Program-made: the position numbers and the translations under genes
Part shown: piece after piece, positions 1-5,122 of the stretch
Layout of the letters: each line of letters starts with the position of its first letter
How positions within the stretch are numbered: the first letter of the stretch is position 1
Notes under the pieces: generated by a model
What the model saw: only the letters and a program-made list of their open reading frames with translations
What the model was told of the DNA's origin: nothing
Database searches by the model: none
Assembly (NCBI GenBank): GCA_031259655.1
Contig: JAIRLF010000180.1
Location: 1 to 5,437 of the forward strand
Origin: Prevotellaceae bacterium
Lineage (GTDB): Bacteria > Bacteroidota > Bacteroidia > Bacteroidales > UBA932
DNA: 5,437 bases
Direction of reading: 5' to 3'

Positions 1-22
1 AATAACGGTAATAATAATTGAC

Positions 23-1429
23 TCATAATTCGAATTTTTTTGCAAATTTATTGCTTTTTTTCTTTGCGAACAAATCTGTTTGTTTCCTGTAAATGGAGGG
101 GTAGTATTGGAGTTCTGAAGTTAAGCCGCTGCAATCGGAAAAAGCGCAATCGCCAATACTTGTTACCGAATCGGGAATGATTATCGAGGTCAAGTCTCTG
201 CAACCGTCAAAAGCAGAATTACCAATACTTGTTACCGAATCGGGAATGATTATTGAGGTCAAACCGTTGCAATTGGCAAAAGCCCTATCACCAATACTCG
301 TTACCGAATTGGGAATGATTATTGAGGTCAAGCCGCTGCAACAGGAAAAAGCAGAATCGCCAATACTCGTTACCGAATTGGGAATGATTATTGAGGTCAA
401 GCGGCTGCAAGTGGAAAAAGCAGAATCGCCAATACTTGTTACCGAATCGGGAATGGTTATTGAGGTCAACCTGCGGCACCACCGAAAAGCAGAATCGCCA
501 ATACTTGTTACCGAATCGGGAATGTTGTAATTTCCGTTTTTGCCGCACGGGCAAACAATCAGTGTTGTCCTGTCTTTATTGAATAACACGCCGGCGACAG
601 AGGAGTAGACAGTGTTGGATTCCTCAACATGGATAGCAGTCAAGCGGCGGCAATCGAAAAAAGCATTCTCACCAATACTCGTTACCGAATTGGAAATGAT
701 TATCGAAGTCAAGCCGCTGGAACAGAAAAAAGCATTCTCACCAATACTTGTTACCGAATCGGGAATGATTATTGAGGTCAAGCGGCTGCAACCGGCAAAA
801 GCGTAATCGCCAATACTCGTTACCGAATCGGGAATGATTATCAAGGTCAAACCGTAGCAACCGGCAAAAGCACGCTCTCCAATATTTGTTACCGAATCGG
901 GAATGCTGTAATTTCCGTTTTTGCCGTACGGGCAAACTGTCAGCGTTGTCCCGTCTTTATTGAATAATACGCCGTCGGCAGAGGAGTAGGCAGTGTTGGA
1001 TTCCTCAACATTGATAGCAGTCAAATCGCTGCAACCGAAAAAAGCATTGCCAATACTCGTTACCGAATCGGGAATGATTATTGAGGTCAAACCGCTGCAA
1101 CGGGAAAAAGCCTTATCGCCAATACTTGTTACCGAGTCGGGAATGATTATTGAGGTCAAGCGGCTACAATCGTAAAAAGCCCACCCGCCAATACTCGTGA
1201 CGCCTTGCATTATAACCGCAGTTTGTATGGCGTAAGTATACCATGGCGCGGTGTTGTCTTCTTCGTAATCATCCATAGCGCCGTTACCGCTAACAGTCAG
1301 GACCTCGTCTGCGGTCAGCGTCCATGAGCAGTCGCCCGTTTTGCCGGATGCTATTACTTTGGCGTTTGCCGCGTCTCCGGCAAACAAACTGTTACACATC
1401 AAAAGTAAAAAATCATTTATACACATCAT
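23..1429 (-). CDS. BspA-like leucine-rich-repeat (LRR_5) surface protein, 3' end probably frameshifted
   Basis: This encodes 468 residues. Residues 1-23 form a weak signal peptide: a hydrophobic FLLLMC stretch and a possible cleavage site after ANA, but no basic residue at the start. Residues 24-75 form the usual N-terminal cap (SGNGAMDDY, then APWY). From about residue 76 to 435 there are 13 LRR_5 units of about 23 residues, consensus LTSIIIPDSVTSIGDSAF followed by a Cys. Two units carry the longer insert with EESNT, GVLFNKD and GKNGNY. The family is known from BspA of Tannerella forsythia and serves in adhesion to host or other cells; here adhesion is inferred. The ATG is fixed because a TAA stop lies directly upstream in frame. 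The last 30 residues (ELQYYPS to KKFEL) resemble neither an LRR nor a type IX secretion C-terminal domain. One frame over, the same DNA reads NSNTTPPFTGN, like the linker after BspA repeats, so a frameshift is likely. The gene appears to stand alone. Confidence 0.9.
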   Translation of the reverse strand: MMCINDFLLLMCNSLFAGDAANAKVIASGKTGDCSWTLTADEVLTVSGNGAMDDYEEDNTAPWYTYAIQTAVIMQGVTSIGGWAFYDCSRLTSIIIPDSVTSIGDKAFSRCSGLTSIIIPDSVTSIGNAFFGCSDLTAINVEESNTAYSSADGVLFNKDGTTLTVCPYGKNGNYSIPDSVTNIGERAFAGCYGLTLIIIPDSVTSIGDYAFAGCSRLTSIIIPDSVTSIGENAFFCSSGLTSIIISNSVTSIGENAFFDCRRLTAIHVEESNTVYSSVAGVLFNKDRTTLIVCPCGKNGNYNIPDSVTSIGDSAFRWCRRLTSITIPDSVTSIGDSAFSTCSRLTSIIIPNSVTSIGDSAFSCCSGLTSIIIPNSVTSIGDRAFANCNGLTSIIIPDSVTSIGNSAFDGCRDLTSIIIPDSVTSIGDCAFSDCSGLTSELQYYPSIYRKQTDLFAKKKSNKFAKKFEL

Positions 1430-1443
1430 TTATATATTTTCTA

Positions 1444-1478
1444 TCAGAATTTTCAGAATTTTAGAATTTTCAGAATTG
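1444..1478. repeat. Short tandem repeat in the leader of the LRR gene
   Basis: There are four consecutive 8-9 base units. On the plus strand they read TCAGAATTT, TCAGAATTT, TAGAATTT and TCAGAATTG. They lie 15 to 49 bases upstream of the LRR start codon, so they would be in its 5' untranslated region. Such a tract could change length by slippage and alter the leader, but with a single sequence this is only a possibility. Confidence 0.6.
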
Positions 1479-1559
1479 TCTGACGCGCGCCTTTGTCTGA
1501 ACTTTTTTTCTGAATTTACAATCGTCGTAAACAGCCGCAATCATGAGAATGTCTTTCAT
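1470..1559 (-). CDS. Possible 29-residue upstream ORF in the LRR leader
   Basis: An ATG at 1559 opens a 29-codon frame, beginning MKDILMIAAV and ending KARVRQF. It stops inside the short tandem repeat, about 40 bases before the LRR start. It lies downstream of the promoter-like element at 1613-1639, so it would be on the LRR transcript. It is basic toward its end, has no recognisable domain, and I see no convincing ribosome-binding site. It may be a chance frame in a long leader, or a short upstream ORF. Comparison with leaders of related LRR genes would decide. Confidence 0.15.
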   Translation of the reverse strand: MKDILMIAAVYDDCKFRKKVQTKARVRQF

Positions 1560-1612
1560 CGACAACACAATCCCGTATCTCCGTTTTCCTTTTTTACCTC
1601 ACAAATTCGGCG

Positions 1613-1639
1613 CAAAGGTAAAACGCCATCACGCCAAAA
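1613..1639 (-). promoter_or_regulatory. Promoter-like element upstream of the LRR gene (copy C)
   Basis: On the minus strand TTTTG (1639-1635) is followed by 14 bases and then TACCTTTG (1620-1613), matching the Bacteroidota -7 consensus TAnnTTTG, then CGCCGAA. The same arrangement occurs at three other places in the window. A start a few bases downstream would give the LRR mRNA a leader of roughly 180 bases. The usual -33 TTTG at 19-base spacing is absent; CATA is there instead. Confidence 0.55.
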
Positions 1640-1705
1640 TATGTCGCAAGTAAGTAAAAAAAATTAAATCGGCAGCAAAAAGGTTGCGGAGGGTGTAGAT
1701 AACCG

Positions 1706-1729
1706 GTAGGGGCGTATTGCATACGCCCA
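1706..1729. repeat. Palindromic element, GTAGGGGCG family, copy 1
   Basis: GGGCGTAT (1710-1717) and ATACGCCC (1721-1728) form a perfect 8-bp stem with a 3-base loop. The left end carries the family's GTAGGGGCG; the right end lacks the matching CTAC. It is one of five related palindromes in the window with near-constant outer arms and different inner sequences. Confidence 0.7.
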
Positions 1730-1767
1730 ACAATATCTGCACAGAGACGACAAGGGCATTATACGAC

Positions 1768-1791
1768 AGGGGCGTATGCGATACGCCCCTA
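1768..1791. repeat. Palindromic element, GTAGGGGCG family, copy 2
   Basis: AGGGGCGTAT (1768-1777) pairs perfectly with ATACGCCCCT (1781-1790) around the loop GCG, and AC follows to complete CCCCTAC on the right. It lies about 40 bases from copy 1 in the same gene-free stretch. It resembles dispersed REP-like hairpins rather than a gene terminator, since no gene ends beside it and no T-run follows. Confidence 0.75.
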
Positions 1792-1799
1792 CAACGACA

Positions 1800-1822
1800 A
1801 TGTCCTGACGGGCAAAGGCGGG
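1800..1822. repeat. Dispersed 23-bp repeat, copy 1 (partner at 4064-4086)
   Basis: The core CCTGACGGGCAA and the downstream GCGGG are shared with 4064-4086, with a few differences. In the partner the core forms a TGCCC/GGGCA hairpin around TGAC; here the left arm is TGTCC, so one pair is lost. Both copies lie between genes. The function is unknown. Confidence 0.5.
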
Positions 1823-1847
1823 TCGCCGTCGGGATAAGGCTGTGGTT

Positions 1848-1891
1848 GTCGAGGGCATTGTCGAGGGTGTTGTTGAGGGTGTTGTTGAGGG
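1848..1891. repeat. 12-bp tandem repeat (minisatellite) joined to palindrome copy 3
   Basis: There are three full units and one partial unit of a 12-base repeat: GTCGAGGGCATT, GTCGAGGGTGTT, GTTGAGGGTGTT, then GTTGAGGG. The last unit runs directly into the GGGCG of the next palindrome and seems to replace that element's GTAGG arm. On the minus strand the array follows the stop codon of the small gene. Confidence 0.7.
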
Positions 1892-1913
1892 CGAAAAATT
1901 TTTCGCCCCTACC
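1889..1913. repeat. Palindromic element, copy 3, overlapping a stop codon
   Basis: GGGCGAAAAA (1889-1898) and TTTTTCGCCC (1899-1908) form a perfect 20-base palindrome with no spacer, followed by CTACC. The TAG stop of the minus-strand gene (1911-1909) lies in the CCCCTAC arm. The hairpin sits just after that stop and might help end transcription or protect the 3' end, though nearly identical DNA occurs elsewhere in the window, so it is first of all a repeat. Confidence 0.75.
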
Positions 1914-2310
1914 GTTTCATCATCATCTTCTTCTTTCGTTTGAGACGGACAAATTCCGCCACATCCGCTCCGCTCACCTTCTCCAGATTTTCGAGGCACG
2001 GTTCCAACCCCAAAAATTCCAGCAGTTCGATGATATTCCAATCGAGGTCTTCGTCGAAGCAATTCATTGTAGCGTCCAGCGATGCCTGTAATTCCCGAAC
2101 TTCGTTGTTCAGGTTGTAACCCCAACAGCCAAGCCCGTCCGAAGGGAAACACCACACGTCGGACACTTCTCTGAGCGTCTTGTAGATTTCCCTGTCTTCG
2201 GTCACAAGTCGGTTTGCACTTCGCAATCTCCTGTTGGCGAGCGAACGGGCGCGCTTGTCGCTCCTGTTGTACATGACCATGAAAGGATAATGTTTGTAAG
2301 AATTAGACAT
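1909..2310 (-). CDS. Small uncharacterised basic/acidic protein, 133 residues
   Basis: I do not recognise a named family. The N-terminus MSNSYKHYPF, followed by a basic block (residues 15-34, with KRARSLANRRLRSANR), resembles small hypothetical proteins beginning MSxSYKK that are seen in phages and bacterial genomes; this is a resemblance, not an assignment. Residues 35-80 include VWCFPSDGLGCWGYN, rich in aromatic and Gly/Cys residues. Residues 85-115 are acidic and probably helical (FDEDLDWNIIELLEFLGLEP). The end is very basic (RLKRKKKMMMKR). There is no signal peptide or membrane segment. The ATG lies 29 bases beyond a promoter-like element, which supports the start. The stop codon sits inside a palindromic repeat, so the present C-terminus may have been set by arrival of that element. 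A degraded copy of the 3' end occurs at 3898-3948. Confidence 0.7.
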   Translation of the reverse strand: MSNSYKHYPFMVMYNRSDKRARSLANRRLRSANRLVTEDREIYKTLREVSDVWCFPSDGLGCWGYNLNNEVRELQASLDATMNCFDEDLDWNIIELLEFLGLEPCLENLEKVSGADVAEFVRLKRKKKMMMKR

Positions 2311-2339
2311 CTCTTTATCTGCAATTTTTTTAATTGCCG

Positions 2340-2366
2340 CAAAGGTAAGGCATGGATACGCCTAAA
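2340..2366 (-). promoter_or_regulatory. Promoter-like element upstream of the 133-residue gene (copy D)
   Basis: Minus strand: TTTAG (2366-2362), 14 bases, TACCTTTG (2347-2340), then CGGCAAT. It matches the other three copies in spacing and in the GCGTAT after the first box, with TTTAG in place of TTTTG. It ends 29 bases before the ATG at 2310, giving a short AT-rich leader. Confidence 0.6.
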
Positions 2367-2576
2367 TACGGCGGAAACTAAAAAAATATGCGTGGCATTT
2401 GCACCCGAAAAATAATTGCAGATGTATCATAAAAATGGACGGTATATTACATAAGGAATCTCAAATATTCGTGTCATTCACGGGATTAGAGAGATATGCG
2501 TATAAGGAGAACACCGTACAAAACGTTATATACACAAAAATAACCCAAGCATTTTTTACGTCGGATACCAAAAAAA

Positions 2577-2767
2577 GTGGAATACATAATGTAATTTCGT
2601 TCCCGGCGACCACGGGACGCCAGCTACACTATGTAATTTCGTTCCCGGCGACCACGGGACGCCAGCTACACTATGTAATTTCGTTCCCGGCGACCCCGGG
2701 ACGCCAGCTACACTATGTATTTTTGTTCCCGGCGACCACGGGACGCCAGCTACACTATGTATTCCAC
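2577..2767. repeat. Perfect 12-bp inverted repeat enclosing the 42-bp array
   Basis: GTGGAATACATA (2577-2588) is the exact reverse complement of TATGTATTCCAC (2756-2767). The arms lie immediately outside the four tandem units, the right arm sharing its first base with unit 4. In single-stranded DNA or RNA they would form a closing stem around four smaller hairpins. The right arm is partly built from the start of a fifth unit (ATGTATT). Confidence 0.8.
2589..2756. repeat. Four tandem 42-bp repeats, each with an internal hairpin
   Basis: Units lie at 2589-2630, 2631-2672, 2673-2714 and 2715-2756 with no spacers, so this is not a CRISPR array. Units 1 and 2 are identical; unit 3 has one change and unit 4 two. 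Each contains TCCCG and CGGGA separated by 7 bases, able to form a hairpin (2601-2605 with 2613-2617 in unit 1). The single change in unit 3 lengthens that stem to TCCCGG/CCGGGA. A smaller TACA/TGTA palindrome spans each unit junction. The near identity implies recent expansion or homogenisation. Confidence 0.95.
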
Positions 2768-2801
2768 AAAAACCAAAAGTTTTTCACCAAATTGCAACCC
2801 T

Positions 2802-2816
2802 CCGGCATATTGCCGG
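2802..2816 (+). other. Small hairpin in the leader of the DUF6261-type gene
   Basis: CCGGCA (2802-2807) pairs with TGCCGG (2811-2816) around a TAT loop. It is GC-rich within AT-rich DNA, 50 bases before the ATG at 2867. It could be a leader hairpin or the end of the upstream repeat region. No T-run follows directly, and I found no clear promoter for the downstream gene. Confidence 0.35.
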
Positions 2817-2866
2817 CTCTATATATAACCCCTTTTTATCTAATTAATAAATAAATATTGTTTTAT

Positions 2867-3790
2867 ATGAAAAAAATTATTACAATTTTGTTTAGGTATT
2901 TGCGCGGAGAAGCGCATTACAGGTTTTTAAGTTTGTTCGACCAGTTACTGGCTGAATATTCTGCGGTAAAAAACGTCGTAGCAGCGTTTTACAGCAGGTT
3001 TTCCGACCTGCTTGCGCAGGAGAAGCAAATAGTCGATGCTCAAAAGAGCAGCGATTATACGGAACAGATTGCCGCCGCCGACCATCGCGACGACCGTCTG
3101 ATTATTGGGATAAACGAAACGGTGCGCGCCGCGCTGTACCATTTCGACCCCAACATTGTAGCAGCAGCGCAGAGTTTATCGTTGAGGCTTGAAGCCTTTG
3201 GCGATATCCCCAACAAGTCGTACGAAGAAGAGGCTGCCGCTATCGGTATTCTGGTTGACGAGTTTCAGTCGCCCGAATATTCTACGAAGGTAAATCTGCT
3301 TGGTCTCACGCCCTGGATTTCCGAACTCGCCGAAGCCGTTGCCGACTTCGAACAGTTACTGAAACGGCGTAATGTCGAACAGTCCGACAAACCGCAACAG
3401 CGTCTGCGCGATATACGCAAGGAGATAGAACTCGTCTATCGCGACATGACCGCTCACATCAACTCGGCGGCTACGCTCGATACGACCGGCGCTTATACCG
3501 AGTTCATCAACCGGCTGAATACGCAGATTGCCTATTTCAACGACCACAACCATCATCCCGCTCCAAAAAGCGTCAAGACGGCAAATGTGGCTCCTGTTCC
3601 CGTTCAGGCGTACACAGGAAAGGCGATTACTCCAATCCCCGTTGTGCATCTCGGCGAGGTCGAACTTACTTTCGCCAAAGATTTTTCTCTTGTCTACAAA
3701 AACAATATCGAACGCGGTGTAGCCGAAATCGGTATCGTAGGCAAGGGCGCTTATGCCGGCAGAAAAAATGTTACTTTTAATATCGAATAG
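2867..3790 (+). CDS. DUF6261-type protein with a C-terminal Ig-like module
   Basis: From the ATG this encodes 307 residues; a TTG three codons upstream is less likely. Residues 1 to about 228 match what I know of DUF6261, a Bacteroidota family of unknown function: an opening LRGEAHYRFLSLFDQLLAEY, a helical stretch with SSDYTEQIAAADHRDDRL (about 61-78), a helical middle, TPWISELAEA (about 148-157) and EQLLKRR. After a linker rich in His, Pro and Ala, residues 248-307 are a separate beta-type module, YTGKAITPIPV, then DFSLVYKNN, then GKGAYAG. It resembles the Ig-like modules (YTGT/GNYTG type) of bacterial surface proteins. That fits poorly with the lack of a clear signal peptide; MKKIITILF is only weakly like one. 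The ATG follows an AT-rich leader typical of the phylum. It is a single-gene unit ending at a hairpin 43 bases past the stop. No function is claimed. Confidence 0.85.
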   Translation: MKKIITILFRYLRGEAHYRFLSLFDQLLAEYSAVKNVVAAFYSRFSDLLAQEKQIVDAQKSSDYTEQIAAADHRDDRLIIGINETVRAALYHFDPNIVAAAQSLSLRLEAFGDIPNKSYEEEAAAIGILVDEFQSPEYSTKVNLLGLTPWISELAEAVADFEQLLKRRNVEQSDKPQQRLRDIRKEIELVYRDMTAHINSAATLDTTGAYTEFINRLNTQIAYFNDHNHHPAPKSVKTANVAPVPVQAYTGKAITPIPVVHLGEVELTFAKDFSLVYKNNIERGVAEIGIVGKGAYAGRKNVTFNIE

Positions 3791-3833
3791 GTAATATCAA
3801 ATAGTGTCGGAATTATTGTGGACAGGTTTTTTT

Positions 3834-3866
3834 CAGGAAGCGTTGCTACGGCGCTTCCTGTTTGTT
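3834..3866 (+). terminator. Rho-independent terminator of the DUF6261-type gene
   Basis: CAGGAAGCG (3834-3842) and CGCTTCCTG (3852-3860) form a perfect 9-bp stem with a 9-base loop, followed by TTTGTT. It starts 43 bases after the stop codon, and the next palindromic repeat begins immediately afterwards. Confidence 0.7.
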
Positions 3867-3897
3867 GTAGGGGGGCGAAAAATTTTTCGCCCCCTAC
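3867..3897. repeat. Palindromic element, GTAGGGGCG family, copy 4
   Basis: GGGGGCGAAAAA (3871-3882) and TTTTTCGCCCCC (3883-3894) form a perfect 24-base palindrome, with GTAG and TAC outside and one unpaired G. It has the same AAAAATTTTT core as copy 3, and both are followed by CGTTTCATCATCATCT. Confidence 0.8.
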
Positions 3898-3948
3898 CGT
3901 TTCATCATCATCTCCGTTCACCTTTTCCGGATTTTCGAAACACGGTTC
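3898..3948 (-). pseudogene. Degraded copy of the 3' end of the 133-residue gene
   Basis: Positions 3913-3948 match 1969-2004 at 31 of 36 bases, and all five differences are transitions. Translated on the minus strand it reads EPCFENPEKVNG against EPCLENLEKVSG in the gene. The block 3873-3913 also matches 1889-1928 except for one extra C. About 40 bases present in the gene between these blocks (1929-1968) are missing here. Homology stops at 3948, just before another palindrome. There is no start codon or rest of the gene, so this is a relic or a gene end carried with the repeat. Confidence 0.65.
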
Positions 3949-3951
3949 TCC

Positions 3952-3980
3952 GTAGGGGCGGGTTTCAAATCCGCCCCTAC
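3952..3980. repeat. Palindromic element, GTAGGGGCG family, copy 5
   Basis: GTAGGGGCGG (3952-3961) pairs perfectly with CCGCCCCTAC (3971-3980); a G-T pair and two A-T pairs extend the stem to a TCA loop. It has the best-kept outer arms of the five copies and a different core (GTTTCAAAT). It lies 3 bases beyond the end of the gene relic. Confidence 0.8.
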
Positions 3981-4008
3981 ACACAATCTATGAACAATAA
4001 ACAATGTG

Positions 4009-4027
4009 AAACCTCTAACGAGGTTTT
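4009..4027. repeat. Perfect 7-bp hairpin with TAAC loop
   Basis: AAACCTC (4009-4015) and GAGGTTT (4020-4026) flank the loop TAAC, and another T follows. It could act as a weak terminator in either direction, but no gene ends nearby, so it is more likely part of the repeat-rich intergenic block. Confidence 0.45.
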
Positions 4028-4063
4028 AGAATGGTGTGGTTACGCATGTTTCTATTGATATGA

Positions 4064-4086
4064 ATGCCCTGACGGGCAATGCGGGG
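4064..4086. repeat. Dispersed 23-bp repeat, copy 2 (partner at 1800-1822)
   Basis: TGCCC (4065-4069) and GGGCA (4074-4078) form a stem around TGAC, followed by ATGCGGGG. It shares CCTGACGGGCAA with the copy at 1800-1822. Here it lies about 50 bases upstream of the WYL-gene promoter element. Confidence 0.5.
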
Positions 4087-4136
4087 AGTTAGCCACTTTT
4101 AGTTCTTAATTTTTAGTTTTTAACTCATCAGCCATG

Positions 4137-4163
4137 TTTTGACGTATCTGCGCCGTACCTTTG
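4137..4163 (+). promoter_or_regulatory. Promoter-like element of the WYL regulator gene (copy A)
   Basis: TTTTG (4137-4141), 14 bases, TACCTTTG (4156-4163), then CCGAAAA. It ends 27 bases before the ATG. GCCATGTTTTGACG is identical to the copy downstream of this gene (5118-5130 region). The position 19 bases upstream of TAnnTTTG, where TTTG is normal, reads CATG, so the nearer TTTTG may be an operator or an unusual upstream box. Confidence 0.65.
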
Positions 4164-4190
4164 CCGAAAAATTAATTAGAATTTAGAATT

Positions 4191-5090
4191 ATGTCAAAAT
4201 TAGAAACAATTAAGCGTCAGTATTTGATTATCGAAAAAATAAAAAGAGCCAAATTCGCCTCGTTTGAGGAGATTTCGGACTATCTCGAACGGGAATCGCA
4301 ATTGCAGGGATATAATCTCAACATTTCGAGGCGCACATTTCTGCGCGATTTGGACGATATAGGTTCTTTATACGGCATTTATATCAAATGTAACCGTTCG
4401 AACAACCTGTATTTTATCGAAGAAGACTATGAACCGGAAATAAACGGGCGTATGCTCGAAGCGTTCAACATGTTCCACACATTGAAAATACGCGAACGGC
4501 AAGCGCCTTATCTCCACATGGAAAAACAGCAGTCGCAAGGAATCGAACACATTTACGGATTGTTACACGCCATTAAAAACCGTCTGCAAATCACGTTCCA
4601 TTACCAGAAATATTACAGGGACACACCCGACGAACGCACTGTCGAATCGCTGGCGCTGAAAGAATTTAAAAATCGCTGGTATCTTTTCGCAAAAGACATC
4701 CACGACGGACGAATAAAATGTTATGCGTTAGACCGTCTGTCCGGACTGAAAATATTAACTGCGAATTTTTCCGCCGACGAATATTTCGACATCAACAGTC
4801 ATCTCAAATACTGTTATGGCGTTTCGATGTCCGCCGACGAAAAGCCGAGCGAAGTCATCCTGTCGTTTGATTCGTTTCAGGGGAAATATATCAAATCCCT
4901 GCCGCTTCATCACACGCAGGAAATCATCGAAGATTCGAACGCCGAACTTCGTATCCGTCTGAAAGTTTATCTGACCCTCGATTTCGTAATGGAACTGCTT
5001 TCGTACGGCGACACGCTCAAAGTAATAGCGCCCGCGCGTCTGATAGACGAATTGAAAGCCATTCACACAAAAGCGCTGGAGAAATTGTGA
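4191..5090 (+). CDS. WYL-domain transcriptional regulator
   Basis: This encodes 299 residues. Residues 1 to about 75 form a winged-helix-like DNA-binding region with a plausible recognition helix at NISRRTFLRDLDDIG (44-58). Residues 130-195 form a WYL domain: RLQITFHYQKY, a conserved ESLALKEFKNRWYLFA with the W-Y-L triplet at 163-165, and CYALDRLSGLKI. Residues 215-299 fit the C-terminal extension (WCX) of such regulators. Length and order are normal for the family. WYL domains bind ligands, in some members nucleic acid or nucleotides, and family members control defence, CRISPR or DNA-damage genes; no such target is visible here. The ATG follows a short AT-rich leader after a promoter-like element. 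A matching element lies about 30 bases after the stop, so regulation of itself and of a downstream unit is plausible but inferred. Confidence 0.9.
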   Translation: MSKLETIKRQYLIIEKIKRAKFASFEEISDYLERESQLQGYNLNISRRTFLRDLDDIGSLYGIYIKCNRSNNLYFIEEDYEPEINGRMLEAFNMFHTLKIRERQAPYLHMEKQQSQGIEHIYGLLHAIKNRLQITFHYQKYYRDTPDERTVESLALKEFKNRWYLFAKDIHDGRIKCYALDRLSGLKILTANFSADEYFDINSHLKYCYGVSMSADEKPSEVILSFDSFQGKYIKSLPLHHTQEIIEDSNAELRIRLKVYLTLDFVMELLSYGDTLKVIAPARLIDELKAIHTKALEKL

Positions 5091-5095
5091 ACTTT

Positions 5096-5108
5096 ACGGA
5101 AAATCCGT
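5096..5108 (+). terminator. Weak hairpin after the WYL gene
   Basis: ACGGA and TCCGT form a 5-bp stem with an AAA loop, starting 5 bases after the stop codon. There is no T-run after it, so it is at best a weak terminator. Confidence 0.25.
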
Positions 5109-5122
5109 CTGCTTCCGCCATG

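Larger units (their letters stand above)
2435..2854 (+). other. Open frame through the tandem repeats, probably not a gene
   Basis: An ATG at 2435 opens a 139-codon frame (MDGILHKESQ...), and a TTG at 2399 would extend it. Its second half is the translation of the 42-bp repeats, four 14-residue units with SFPATTGRQLHYV. It stays open mainly because 42 is divisible by three; the opposite strand is open across the repeats too. No domain, signal or convincing start context is visible. This frame covers most of the gene-free interval 2367-2866, which I read as repeat DNA and the leader of the next gene. Confidence 0.15.

Noticed and set aside
177..1175. Plus-strand open frames across 177-530, 612-806 and 993-1175
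   Set aside because: They are antisense to the LRR gene and stay open only because its 69-bp repeat recurs; the products are simple repeats with no start context.
1664..2155. Minus-strand 163-codon frame with a Ser-Thr-Pro repeat
   Set aside because: It overlaps the 133-residue gene in another frame and reads through palindromes and the 12-bp minisatellite; the STTPSTTP stretch is only the translated tandem repeat.
2589..2756. CRISPR array
   Set aside because: The 42-bp units are directly contiguous with no spacers and no cas genes are present.
3751..3984. Minus-strand 77-codon frame as an intact gene
   Set aside because: Only a 12-residue stretch matches the 133-residue protein; the rest is repeat and antisense DNA, so it is annotated as a relic.
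3804..4058. Plus-strand 84-codon frame after the DUF6261-type gene
   Set aside because: It translates the terminator hairpin, two palindromes and the gene relic and has no coherent protein features.
4191..5090. Defence-system operon controlled by the WYL regulator
   Set aside because: WYL proteins often sit beside defence genes, but no nuclease, helicase, methyltransferase or other effector gene is visible on either side within the window.
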